A stretch of 23,379 nucleotides of DNA, from the NCBI RefSeq assembly GCF_002224125.1, contig NZ_NCSM01000010.1:230851-254229 (forward strand), read 5' to 3'. The DNA comes from Streptomyces sp. NBS 14/10. Its GTDB lineage: Bacteria > Actinomycetota > Actinomycetes > Streptomycetales > Streptomycetaceae. The notes under the pieces were generated by a model. The model searched no databases. It had not been told where the DNA came from and was given only the letters and a program-made list of their open reading frames with translations. A program made the position numbers and the translations under genes. Position 1 is the first letter of the stretch, and each line of letters opens with the position of its first letter. Below are positions 8,172 to 15,818 of this stretch, piece by piece.

Positions 8172-9641
8172 ATGACTGCAACCGATCAGCGCTTCCGTGA
8201 GTTCAAGATGCCCGATGTGGGCGAGGGACTCACCGAGGCGGAGATCCTCAAGTGGTACGTGGCGCCGGGCGACAGGGTCGCCGACGGCCAGGTGGTGTGT
8301 GAGGTCGAGACCGCGAAGGCCGCGGTCGAACTGCCGATCCCGTTCGACGGTGTGGTGCACGAGGTGCGCTTCGGCGAGGGCGCGACGGTGGATGTGGGCA
8401 CCGCGATCATCTCGGTGGACACCCAGCCGGGTGCGGGGGACGCGGGTGCCGTTTCGGAGCCCGCCGCCGCCCCGGCGGAGCCTGCTGAGGTCGCCGAAGC
8501 TGCTGCCGAGCCGGAGGGCCGCCAGGCCAACCTGGTCGGCTACGGCGCGGCGCCCTCGTCCACCAAGCGCCGCCCGCGCAAGCCGCGGTCCGGTGCTGCT
8601 GAGACGGCGCCCGCCCAGGGCGTTCCGGCCCAGCCCGCGCCCGCTGCCGCCGCCCCGGCGGCTCCGGCCCCCGCTCCTGCCCCCGCCCCGGCCGTCGCGC
8701 CGTCGCAGGCCGAGCTGAACGGCCACGCCAAGGCCGCGCGCCCGCTGGCCAAGCCCCCGGTCCGCAAGCTCGCCAAGGACCTGGGCATCGACCTGGCGAC
8801 GGTCACCCCGACCGGCCCCGACGGCACCATCACCCGCGAGGACGTCCACGCGGCCACGGCCCCCGCGCCCGCCGCCGTGGCCGAGCCCGTGGCGGAGCCC
8901 GCAGCGGCCGTGGCGGAGGCGGCCCCTGCCTCCGCCGTCGGCCGGGAGCGCCGGGTGCCGATCAAGGGCGTACGGAAGGCCACCGCCCAGGCGATGGTCA
9001 GCAGCGCCTTCACGGCCCCGCATGTGACCGAGTTCATCACCGTCGACGTCACGCGCACCATGAAGCTCGTCGCCGACCTCAAGCAGGACCCGGACATGGC
9101 CGGGCTGCGGGTGAACCCGCTGCTGCTGGTCGCCAAGGCCTTCCTGGTGGCCATCCGGCGCAACCCGGACATCAACGCGTCCTGGGACGAGGCCGCCCAG
9201 GAGATCGTCTACAAGGACTACGTCAATCTCGGCATCGCGGCCGCCACGCCCCGGGGGCTGATCGTCCCCAACATCAAGGACGCGGGCTCGCTCACCCTGC
9301 CCGAACTGGCGTCCGCCCTCGGCGAGCTGGTCTCCATCGCCCGCGAGGGCCGGACCAGTCCGGCGGCGATGTCCGGCGGCACGGTCACCATCACCAACGT
9401 CGGCGTCTTCGGCATCGACGCCGGCACCCCGATCCTCAACCCCGGCGAATCCGCGATCCTCGCCTTCGGCGCGGTCAAGCTCCAGCCGTGGGTCCACAAG
9501 GGCAAGGTCAAGCCGCGCCAGGTGACCACGCTCGCGCTCTCCTTCGACCACCGCATGGTCGACGGCGAGCTGGGCTCCAAGGTGCTCGCGGACATCGCGG
9601 CCGTCCTGGAGCAGCCCAAGCGCCTCATCACCTGGGGCTGA
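8172..9641 (+). CDS. bkdC: Dihydrolipoyl acyltransferase E2 of the branched-chain complex
   Basis: About 489 aa. The lipoyl domain is at residues 8-84, with lipoyl lysine K49 in VETAKA. A long Ala/Pro-rich linker (85-185) contains a basic patch (TKRRPRKPR). The E1/E3-binding domain is at about 188-226, followed by a second Ala/Pro linker and the catalytic domain (about 258-489) with SFDHRMVDG (457-465; H460 and D464 catalytic). It transfers the acyl group from E1 to CoA and forms the complex core. No E3 gene follows, so a shared lipoamide dehydrogenase elsewhere is needed. GAGGAG at 8156-8161 fits either ATG 8172 or GTG 8166, so the start is uncertain by two codons. It is the last gene of the operon. 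Confidence 0.92.
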   Translation: MTATDQRFREFKMPDVGEGLTEAEILKWYVAPGDRVADGQVVCEVETAKAAVELPIPFDGVVHEVRFGEGATVDVGTAIISVDTQPGAGDAGAVSEPAAAPAEPAEVAEAAAEPEGRQANLVGYGAAPSSTKRRPRKPRSGAAETAPAQGVPAQPAPAAAAPAAPAPAPAPAPAVAPSQAELNGHAKAARPLAKPPVRKLAKDLGIDLATVTPTGPDGTITREDVHAATAPAPAAVAEPVAEPAAAVAEAAPASAVGRERRVPIKGVRKATAQAMVSSAFTAPHVTEFITVDVTRTMKLVADLKQDPDMAGLRVNPLLLVAKAFLVAIRRNPDINASWDEAAQEIVYKDYVNLGIAAATPRGLIVPNIKDAGSLTLPELASALGELVSIAREGRTSPAAMSGGTVTITNVGVFGIDAGTPILNPGESAILAFGAVKLQPWVHKGKVKPRQVTTLALSFDHRMVDGELGSKVLADIAAVLEQPKRLITWG

Positions 9642-9650
9642 GCCCCGACC

Positions 9651-9689
9651 CCGTACGGCCCGGCCGCCTCCCGCAGCCGGGCCGTACGG
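9651..9689 (+). terminator. Terminator of the bkd operon
   Basis: A perfect 14-bp stem (CCGTACGGCCCGGC at 9651-9664 pairs with 9676-9689) with an 11-base loop, starting 10 bases after the E2 stop codon. There is no T-run, as is common in Streptomyces. Confidence 0.8.
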
Positions 9690-9731
9690 CATGACGGCCA
9701 CATTTCACATCCCGGACGGTCCATGCGACGC

Positions 9732-9751
9732 ATACGTGTTGTATCTATGAT
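9732..9751 (+). promoter_or_regulatory. Leaderless promoter and candidate operator of the GntR gene
   Basis: TATGAT (9746-9751) is a near-consensus -10 box ending six bases before the ATG at 9758, the spacing expected when transcription starts on the start codon. No ribosome binding site is present. Just upstream, ATAC-GTGTT-GTAT (9732-9744) is an inverted repeat overlapping the -35/-10 spacer and could be the autorepression site of the FadR-type regulator. Confidence 0.6.
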
Positions 9752-9757
9752 GTGCGC

Positions 9758-10429
9758 ATGCCTCCCGCCCCCGTCCCCGTCAGCCCGACCGCCAAACAGC
9801 CGCCCGCCGCCGAACGCGTCTACGCGCATGTCAAACAAGCCGTCCTCGACCGCCGCTACGAGGGCGGCACACTGCTGACCGAGGGCGATCTCGCCGAGGC
9901 CGTCGGCGTCTCGCGCACCCCCGTGCGCGAGGCCCTGCTCCGGCTCGAGGTCGAAGGGCTGCTCAAGCTCTACCCGAAGAAGGGCGCCCTGGTGCTGCCC
10001 GTGTCCGCGCAGGAGATCGCGGACGTCGTCGAGACCCGGCTGCTGGTCGAGCGGCACGCCGTCGCCAAGGTCGTCCCGGCCGGGCAGAGGCTGCTCGCCC
10101 GGCTCGAGGAGCTGCTGGAGGAGCAGAAGGAGCACGCGGCGGCCGGGGACCTGAACGCCTTCGCGGTCGCCGACCGGTGCTTCCACGCCGAGATCGTACG
10201 GGCCGCGGGCAACGGCATCCTGGCGCATCTGTACGACCAGCTGAGGGACCGCCAGCTGCGGATGGGCGTGGCCACCATGCACGCCGAGCCCGACCGCATC
10301 GCCAAGAACATCACCGAGCACACCGAGATCCTGACCGCCCTGCGCTCCGGAGACGCCACGGCCGCCGCCGGGCTGGTCGAGCGCCACATCAGCTGGGTGA
10401 ACAACCTCGCCCGGGGTGAGGAGCGATGA
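9758..10429 (+). CDS. GntR-family regulator, FadR subfamily with FCD domain
   Basis: 223 aa. The N-terminal winged helix-turn-helix (about 19-82) carries the GntR signature LTEGDLAEAVGVSRTPVREAL. The C-terminal all-helical FCD domain (about 87-218) has the four metal ligands expected in this family: D139 and H143 in ADRCFH, H188 in TEHTEI and H210 in ERHISW. Such proteins bind small carboxylates, and the bound metal helps to hold the ligand. The ATG at 9758 is chosen because a -10 box places the transcription start there; an in-frame GTG lies two codons upstream. The stop overlaps the start of the transporter gene (ATGA), so the regulator and transporter form a coupled pair. The inducer is probably the transporter substrate or a product of it. 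Confidence 0.9.
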   Translation: MPPAPVPVSPTAKQPPAAERVYAHVKQAVLDRRYEGGTLLTEGDLAEAVGVSRTPVREALLRLEVEGLLKLYPKKGALVLPVSAQEIADVVETRLLVERHAVAKVVPAGQRLLARLEELLEEQKEHAAAGDLNAFAVADRCFHAEIVRAAGNGILAHLYDQLRDRQLRMGVATMHAEPDRIAKNITEHTEILTALRSGDATAAAGLVERHISWVNNLARGEER

Positions 10430-11721
10430 GCGAGCTCCGGCTGCCCGGCGATCCGCCCGGAGGGCGGCGTGCCGCCGCCGTCTGGGGCATCGGGGTCGCC
10501 GTCTACTTCATGGCCATCACCTACCGCACCAGCCTGGGCGTGGCCGGCCTGGACGCCGCCGAGCGGTTCCACATCAACGCCTCGGCGCTGTCGACGTTCT
10601 CGATCCTCCAGGTGCTCGTGTACGCGGGCATGCAGATACCCGTCGGCCTGATGGTCGACCGGCTGGGCACCAGGAAGGTGCTCACGCTCGGCGTCGTGCT
10701 GTTCACCGCCGGTCAGCTCGGCTTCGCGTTCTCCCACACGTACGGCTTCGCGCTGGCCTCACGCGCGCTGCTGGGCTGCGGTGACGCCATGACGTTCATC
10801 AGCGTGCTGCGGCTCGGCTCGCGCTGGTTCCCGGCCCGCCGCGGGCCGATGATCGCGCAGGTCGCCGCGTTGTTCGGGATGGCGGGCAACCTGATCTCGA
10901 CCCTGGTGATCGCGCAGGCGTTGCACACCCTCGGCTGGACCCCGACCTTCGCGGGCAGCGCGATCGGCGGTGCGCTCGTCCTCGTCCTGGTGCTGGCCTT
11001 CCTCAAGGACCACCCGGAGGGGTACGAGCCCGTCCCGGCCACCCACTCCGGCGCCGCCTTCGTCCGCCGCCAGATCGCCGCGGCCTGGCGCGAGCCGGGC
11101 ACCCGCCTCGGCATGTGGGTGCACTTCACCACCCAGTTCCCCGCGATGGTCTTCCTGCTGCTGTGGGGGCTGCCCTTCCTGGTGGAGGCCGAGGGGCTGT
11201 CCCGCGCGTCCGCCGGCGAGCTGCTGACCCTCGTGGTGCTCTCCAACATGGCGGTCGGCCTGGTCTACGGACAGGTCATCGCCCGGCACCACACCGCCCG
11301 CGCGCCGCTCGCCCTCGGCACGGTCGGGGCCACCGCGCTGCTGTGGGGCGCCGTACTGGCCTGGCCCGGCGACCACGCGCCCATGTGGCTGCTGATCACG
11401 CTCTGCGTCGTGCTCGGTGCCTGCGGACCCGCCTCGATGATCGGCTTCGACTTCGCCCGCCCGGCGAACCCGCCGGAGCGTCTTGGCACCGCCTCGGGCA
11501 TCGTCAACATGGGCGGCTTCACCGCCTCGATGACCACACTGCTGGCCATCGGCGTGCTGCTCGACGCGACCGGGGGCAACTACCGCGCCGCCTTCGCCTC
11601 GGTGTTCGTCCTCCAGGCCCTCGGCGTCACGCAGGTGCTGCGGCTGCGCGGGCGGGCGCACCGCCGGGAGCGCGAGCGCGTCGTCGCGAGCCGCGTCGAG
11701 GCGGTGCACGTACCGGCGTGA
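10426..11721 (+). CDS. Major facilitator superfamily transporter
   Basis: A 431-aa polytopic membrane protein with about 12 hydrophobic helices in two halves. The loop between helices 2 and 3 has GLMVDRLGTRK, the MFS motif A, and a cytoplasmic basic linker falls near residues 200-220. The family handles sugars, organic acids, metabolites or drugs, and sequence alone does not give the substrate. The coupled FCD-GntR regulator suggests an organic acid importer, which is inference. The ATG at 10426 overlaps the GntR stop codon by ATGA, and no other start is sensible. The last residues (VVASRVEAVHVPA) run into a 20-bp tandem repeat that spans the stop codon. Confidence 0.88.
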   Translation: MSELRLPGDPPGGRRAAAVWGIGVAVYFMAITYRTSLGVAGLDAAERFHINASALSTFSILQVLVYAGMQIPVGLMVDRLGTRKVLTLGVVLFTAGQLGFAFSHTYGFALASRALLGCGDAMTFISVLRLGSRWFPARRGPMIAQVAALFGMAGNLISTLVIAQALHTLGWTPTFAGSAIGGALVLVLVLAFLKDHPEGYEPVPATHSGAAFVRRQIAAAWREPGTRLGMWVHFTTQFPAMVFLLLWGLPFLVEAEGLSRASAGELLTLVVLSNMAVGLVYGQVIARHHTARAPLALGTVGATALLWGAVLAWPGDHAPMWLLITLCVVLGACGPASMIGFDFARPANPPERLGTASGIVNMGGFTASMTTLLAIGVLLDATGGNYRAAFASVFVLQALGVTQVLRLRGRAHRRERERVVASRVEAVHVPA

Positions 11722-11769
11722 GCCCGCCTGTACCGGCGTGACCGCGCCTGTGCCGACGTGACCCCGTCC
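11710..11769. repeat. Three tandem copies of a 20-bp unit across the MFS stop codon
   Basis: Units start at 11710, 11730 and 11750 with the pattern GTACCGGCGTGAcccCGCCT. The first two differ at two or three positions; the third is more diverged (GTGCCGACGTGA). Each copy carries a TGA in the same register, and the first of these ends the MFS gene. Confidence 0.75.
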
Positions 11770-11799
11770 GTCCCGCCCGTCCCGTACCGTCCCGACGGC

Positions 11800-12624
11800 T
11801 CAGGCCGTGACCGCGAAGTTGGTCAGGATCGCTTCGGCAAGCTGCTGATCGCCCTCGATCTTCAGCTTGTCGACGACCGCCTCCGGCCGCACCCGCCCGC
11901 ACGCCAGGCGCAGATACGTCTCCCAGTCCACCGTGATCGTCACGGTCGGCCCCAGCGAGACGCTGCCGTCGATGGTGGCCCGGCCCTCGGCGTTGACCCG
12001 GACCGTCCGCATGAACTCCTGCGCGCCGTGCACATCGAAGACCACCGCCGAGCCGGGCGCCGCGCCCGCGTCCTCGGCGACCACCTTCGGAAGCGCGGCC
12101 AGCAGGCGGTCCCGGGCGATGGTCGCGCCCGGCGAGTCCAGATTGCCCGGCTTCCCGAGCGCCCGCCGCAGGTCCTGCTCATGCACCCATACGTCGAAGG
12201 CGCGCGCGAGCAGGGCTTTCTCCAGTGCCATCTCGCCCCCGCCGGGCCAGCGCACCATGGCGTCCGGCTGGCGCTTCTCGTTCCGCAGCTGCCGGCTGCG
12301 GCGGATGATGGTGTAGTCCAGCTCGGAGGTCATCTCCGGCGCGGTGTGGCAGCGCCGTACGTCGACCTGGACCTCCATATAGCGCGCGTGCTCGCTGGTG
12401 ACGTGGAACAGGTCGCGCGGCAGCGAGTGGATCGGGCGCGGATCGCCGAGCATCTCGGTCTCGAGGCCGATGACATGCGAGACCACGTCGCGCACCGACC
12501 ATCCTGGGCACTCGGTGGCCCGGTTCCACTCCCCTTCGACGAGCGGATTCACCAACTCGAATATCGCTTCGACGGAATGGGTCCAGGCGTCGATGGAAGT
12601 CTGCAGGCTGGGATGGACGGTCAC
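11800..12624 (-). CDS. Maleylpyruvate isomerase (MDMPI)/DinB-like enzyme, probable mycothiol-dependent
   Basis: 274 aa. The N-terminal four-helix MDMPI/DinB domain (about 10-155) has the family pattern ECPGWSVRDVVSHVIGLE, with H50 as a probable metal ligand, and FDVWVHEQDLRRA with H148. From memory, the mycothiol-dependent isomerase uses a His-Glu-His metal site in which the Glu is four residues before the last His; here that position is Asp (D144), common in the uncharacterised actinobacterial branch. The C-terminal part (about 185-274) resembles the SCP2-like domain often attached. Mycothiol-linked detoxification or S-transfer is the likely class of reaction, with the substrate unknown. The start is GTG at 12624, with GAGGGG just upstream. 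It is convergent with the MFS gene. Confidence 0.78.
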   Translation of the reverse strand: MTVHPSLQTSIDAWTHSVEAIFELVNPLVEGEWNRATECPGWSVRDVVSHVIGLETEMLGDPRPIHSLPRDLFHVTSEHARYMEVQVDVRRCHTAPEMTSELDYTIIRRSRQLRNEKRQPDAMVRWPGGGEMALEKALLARAFDVWVHEQDLRRALGKPGNLDSPGATIARDRLLAALPKVVAEDAGAAPGSAVVFDVHGAQEFMRTVRVNAEGRATIDGSVSLGPTVTITVDWETYLRLACGRVRPEAVVDKLKIEGDQQLAEAILTNFAVTA

Positions 12625-12841
12625 GGGACCCCTCGGGCGGTTCGTACGCGGGCTGGGTGCTTGTGTGTGCGTTTAAGTTACGCTGCGCACGAGCACCCCG
12701 GGAGTGCTTTCGCGTCTGATCGTAGGCCCGGATCCGCCGCTCGGTCGCTGAGAGCGGTGGTATGGTGCGCGCCCGCCCGCTACAGATCCGGATGAATCCG
12801 GACGGTCCGGTTGAAATCCCTGGGGCGTTGCCGGTGTTGCC
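12625..12841. other. Intergenic region with a small palindrome
   Basis: This 217-bp stretch lies upstream of the MDMPI gene and downstream of the NlpC/P60 gene, both on the minus strand. It contains the palindrome TCCGGAT-GA-ATCCGGA (12787-12802), which may be a weak terminator for the hydrolase gene, and an AT-rich patch at about 12670-12680 that could hold the MDMPI promoter. No gene is seen. Confidence 0.4.
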
Positions 12842-13840
12842 TCAGCTCGCGATATGGCGGTAGCCGGTGACCCTTTCGGGCGCGGGCAGGGGGGCCAGCC
12901 GGACGGTGAGGCCCGTACCCGGGGCGTGGATGACCTTGCCGCCTCCGATGTAGAGGGCGACATGGCCGTCGCCGTTGGACAGGACCAGGTCGCCGGGGCG
13001 CAGTTCGGCCCGGGTGGTCGCCTTGCCGGCGTACCGCTGGGCCCAGGTGGTGCGGGGGAGCTTGACCCCGGCGGCCTGCCAGGCGCGCATGATCAGGCCG
13101 GAGCAGTCGTAGCCGCGGGGGCCGGTGCCGCCCCAGACGTACGGTTTGCCGAGCTGGGCGCGGGCGTAGCCGGCGGCCTTGGCGGCGCGGCCCGTGGCGT
13201 GCTGCTGTTCGGGGTGCTTCTTGGTGGGCTTCTTGACGTGCTTTTTGGCGTGCTTCTTGGCCTTGGTCTTGTCGGTCTTCTTTCCGCTGTCATCGGCGTC
13301 GTCGGCCGGCGCCGGTCGCTCGACGGCGTCCCCCGCGACCGTCCCGGGCAGGTTCAGGGTGTCGCCTGCGTAGATGAGGGTCGAGCTGCCCAACTTGTTC
13401 AGGTGCTGGAGCTTCTTGACGGTGGTGTGGTTCTTCTCGGCGAGGCCGTACAGCGTGTCGCCGGAGACCAGCACCACCGTCGTCGGCGCGGCGGGGCGGG
13501 TGGTGCCAGGCCGGGCGTCGGCGCCCCGGTCCGCCTTCGCCTCCTTCGGCCGCTCGGCCGGGGTCTTCGCGTCGGCCGGGGTTTTGGCCTCGGTCGGCGG
13601 AGCCAAGGTCGTCTGCCGAGAAGGCGCGGGCGACTGCGCGGAGGCCCGGTCGTCCGGTCCGTGCACGGCCAACAGCGCCCCCGCCAGGACCGCGAGGACG
13701 GTCAACACGGCCAGCGCGGCGGTGCGCACCGCCGCCCGTACCACCGTGACCAGCGGCCCTCGCCGCGCGGCGCGCGGCTTGGCGTGGGCGGCCGACGACG
13801 ACGTGGTGCGGCGCTCGGCGGCCCGTATGTGCTCTCCCAT
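12842..13840 (-). CDS. LysM and NlpC/P60 peptidoglycan endopeptidase, membrane-anchored or secreted
   Basis: 332 aa. A basic N-terminus (1-33) is followed by a hydrophobic segment (about 34-60), either a signal peptide or an anchor. A charged Ala/Pro/Lys linker leads to one LysM domain (about 121-166, VSGDTLYGLAEKNHTT) that binds glycan. A Lys/His-rich spacer (187-214) precedes a C-terminal NlpC/P60 cysteine peptidase (about 216-332) with catalytic C246 in YDCSGL, H293 in GDGHVALYIG and a probable third residue H305. It should cut stem peptides in the wall during growth or sporulation. The ATG at 13840 is fixed by a perfect AAGGAGG (complement of 13846-13852). I looked for, and did not see, the c-di-AMP riboswitch that precedes some Streptomyces wall hydrolases. 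Confidence 0.92.
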   Translation of the reverse strand: MGEHIRAAERRTTSSSAAHAKPRAARRGPLVTVVRAAVRTAALAVLTVLAVLAGALLAVHGPDDRASAQSPAPSRQTTLAPPTEAKTPADAKTPAERPKEAKADRGADARPGTTRPAAPTTVVLVSGDTLYGLAEKNHTTVKKLQHLNKLGSSTLIYAGDTLNLPGTVAGDAVERPAPADDADDSGKKTDKTKAKKHAKKHVKKPTKKHPEQQHATGRAAKAAGYARAQLGKPYVWGGTGPRGYDCSGLIMRAWQAAGVKLPRTTWAQRYAGKATTRAELRPGDLVLSNGDGHVALYIGGGKVIHAPGTGLTVRLAPLPAPERVTGYRHIAS

Positions 13841-14015
13841 CACAACCTCCTTCGCGGGGCCCCTGGCTCGGGGCATGGAAGGGAGGCTGCTGGGGCGCGA
13901 GGGTGTCCGGCAACGCATGGGCCGTCTGGGACAGTCCGGATCTGTCTGCGCAGCTCAGACCCCTTCGGACAGCCGCACCTCGCCTTTTGTCAGACGGAGT
14001 TGGGACCATCCCGGT
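13841..14015. promoter_or_regulatory. Divergent promoter region, wall hydrolase / DUF1963 gene
   Basis: A 175-bp region between divergent starts. It contains several CAGAC/GTCTG and TCCGGA-like elements (about 13925-13975) but no clear promoter boxes. An AT-rich patch at 13985-13990 may be part of a promoter for the right-hand gene. Confidence 0.4.
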
Positions 14016-14810
14016 ATGCAATTCGACGACCCCTCCGAGATGCACCGAGAGTGCGCCGAACGGCTCGGCGAGCAGGCCGGCCGGCAGTTCGTGGCCATGG
14101 CCCGCCGCGGCTTTCGACTGGAATCCCCCACGGACGACGCCCCGGCCACCGGCCGCTGCCGGCTCGGCGGCCCCGCCCTCCTCGAACCGGGCACCCCCTG
14201 GCCCGAGATCGGCGGCATCCCGCTCTCCTTGCACGCCGTCCTCGACACCGACGCCCTCGCCCCCTGGCTCGGGGACCAACTGCCCACGCGGCCGGGCCTG
14301 CTCAACTTCTTCTATCTCGATCCCGACCTGCCGTACGAGAAGTACTCGAGGCTGGAGGACGAGCCTGAGGCGTGCCGCGTCATACCCGCCGATCCGGCGC
14401 GGGCGGTCGAGACCGCCGCCCCCGCACCGGCGCGGAGCTATCCGGCCACCCCCGTCCACGCGGTCGAGGTCACCATGCTCCCGGACTCCTGGGACGTCCA
14501 GGACCGCGATGTCGAGTACGACCGCGACGAGCACTGGGGCGCGTCCTCGCTCATCCTCGATGTGATGAGCGACCTCAACGGCAACACCTCCGGCAGCCAC
14601 TGCGCCTTCGGCTGGCCCGACACCTCGTACGCGTTCTGGGTGACCCGCCGCGACGACGACGGCCCGGCGGTCCATCTGCTCCAGCTGCCGGAGGACTCGG
14701 ACCTCGGTTGGGGCTGGGGCGACTCCGGGACGATGTACTTCACGATCCCCGCGAAGGCGTTCGGGGCGGGCGACTTCAGCAAGGCCCAGGCGGAGATGCG
14801 CTGCTGCTGA
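14016..14810 (+). CDS. DUF1963 (YwqG-like) protein
   Basis: 264 aa, apparently cytoplasmic. It resembles the YwqG/DUF1963 family: a GxxALLEPGTPWPEIGGIPL region (about 51-70), LLNFFYLDPDL (about 95-105) and a C-terminal HLLQLPEDSDLGWGWGDSGTMYF (about 221-243), typical of the family's beta-rich fold ending in a solvent-exposed loop. No enzymatic role is established and no catalytic residues can be named. The ATG at 14016 has only a weak GGGA upstream; other in-frame starts lie too far upstream. The gene stands alone, divergent from the wall hydrolase, and ends in a strong terminator. Confidence 0.72.
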   Translation: MQFDDPSEMHRECAERLGEQAGRQFVAMARRGFRLESPTDDAPATGRCRLGGPALLEPGTPWPEIGGIPLSLHAVLDTDALAPWLGDQLPTRPGLLNFFYLDPDLPYEKYSRLEDEPEACRVIPADPARAVETAAPAPARSYPATPVHAVEVTMLPDSWDVQDRDVEYDRDEHWGASSLILDVMSDLNGNTSGSHCAFGWPDTSYAFWVTRRDDDGPAVHLLQLPEDSDLGWGWGDSGTMYFTIPAKAFGAGDFSKAQAEMRCC

Positions 14811-14837
14811 ACCCCGTCCTGGACGGCCGCCGTCGTC

Positions 14838-14883
14838 GCCGAGATCCCGTCCGGTCGCCCCGACCGGACGGGATCTCGGCTTT
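14838..14883 (+). terminator. Strong terminator after the DUF1963 gene
   Basis: A perfect 20-bp stem (14838-14857 with 14861-14880) closed by a CCC loop and followed by TTT. It is one of the longest perfect hairpins in the window and lies 27 bases after the stop codon. Confidence 0.9.
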
Positions 14884-15148
14884 CCGGGGCGTCTCCCACG
14901 CCCCCGACACGAGCCCGGACACCCACACTGACCTGCGCAGACGATCCGGGACGGGCCCGGACGCCCGAAACCGTTGCCGGACGTGCCGGACACCCCGAGG
15001 CTCTTGCCCATCGCCCCGCACCACCGGTCAGCGCCCCCGTCGAAGGCGCCACCCCGCGTGCTGCCGGGCCCGCCCTGCCGCTCACCGGTGTCGACGACCG
15101 CGGGCAGGCGCGACTGGATCCTCATTCCTTCAACGCAGGAGCATCAGC
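14884..15148. other. Intergenic region before the small secreted protein
   Basis: About 265 bases without a convincing gene. It is GC-rich with low coding signal on either strand and should contain the promoter for the gene at 15149. I see only the AGGAG near 15137-15141 as a defined element. Confidence 0.4.
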
Positions 15149-15766
15149 ATGCGCATCACACGAGCCCGGCGCACCCGCACCCGCAACCTGGTGGTCGCGG
15201 CCCTCACCGGCAGCCTGCTCGCCGGCGGCGCGGCGGTCGCCGCCGGCGACGACCTCTTCACCACGGACGCCTCCGCGCAGCCTGTCGACACCATCGCCAA
15301 CGCGGCGGCGGAAGTACCGGGGTCGGCCGGGCCGGCCGGGCCGGCTGGGTCGGCCACCGAGGCAGCGGGCTGCAGGACCTATACCTCGCACTGGGAGGTC
15401 CGCAATCACATGGTGAACATCAAGACCGCCGACATCAAGATCCGCATCACGCGGTGCCTGGACTCGTCCGGGGCCCTGACGCCGAGCAGCACCACCCGCA
15501 TCTTCGCCACGACGACGACGGCCGGTGACCTCCTCTACGGAGTCACGGTCACACCGGAGACCGCTCCCGCCATCATCAAGGCGACAGACAGCCAGTACGT
15601 CCTGCAACAGGACGTCGAGCACAAGACCTGCCTGGGGACCAAGTACGGCCCGTGGTGCGACCACAACAACATCACGTTCACGATCACCATGACCAAGAAG
15701 AAGGGGCTCGAGTGGGAGGTGAGCTCCAAGGACACGAGCCGCGATGACGACATCGTGCCTGCCTGA
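15149..15766 (+). CDS. Small secreted protein with four cysteines, unknown function
   Basis: 205 aa. A basic N-terminus (RITRARRTRTR) and hydrophobic core (about 13-30) form a signal peptide with likely cleavage after AVAA (about 29-32). A linker with a collagen-like GPAGPAG patch (about 61-67) precedes the mature domain (about 75-205), predicted beta-rich from its alternating pattern. The cysteines at 75, 103, 161 and 170 could form two disulphides. The C-terminus is charged (DTSRDDDIVPA). I do not recognise a family. It could be a surface or exported binding protein, or an inhibitor-like module. The ATG at 15149 follows AGGAGC at good spacing. The downstream thioredoxin-like gene is only 52 bases away, but a link in function is not shown. 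Confidence 0.75.
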   Translation: MRITRARRTRTRNLVVAALTGSLLAGGAAVAAGDDLFTTDASAQPVDTIANAAAEVPGSAGPAGPAGSATEAAGCRTYTSHWEVRNHMVNIKTADIKIRITRCLDSSGALTPSSTTRIFATTTTAGDLLYGVTVTPETAPAIIKATDSQYVLQQDVEHKTCLGTKYGPWCDHNNITFTITMTKKKGLEWEVSSKDTSRDDDIVPA

Positions 15767-15818
15767 CCCGCGAGGGGCACCCGACGCCCACGGGCGTACG
15801 AGTGGCACTCTTGACGTC

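Noticed and set aside
13841..14015. c-di-AMP (ydaO-type) riboswitch before the wall hydrolase
   Set aside because: The minus-strand leader does not show the conserved core that I would expect, and the leader is short.
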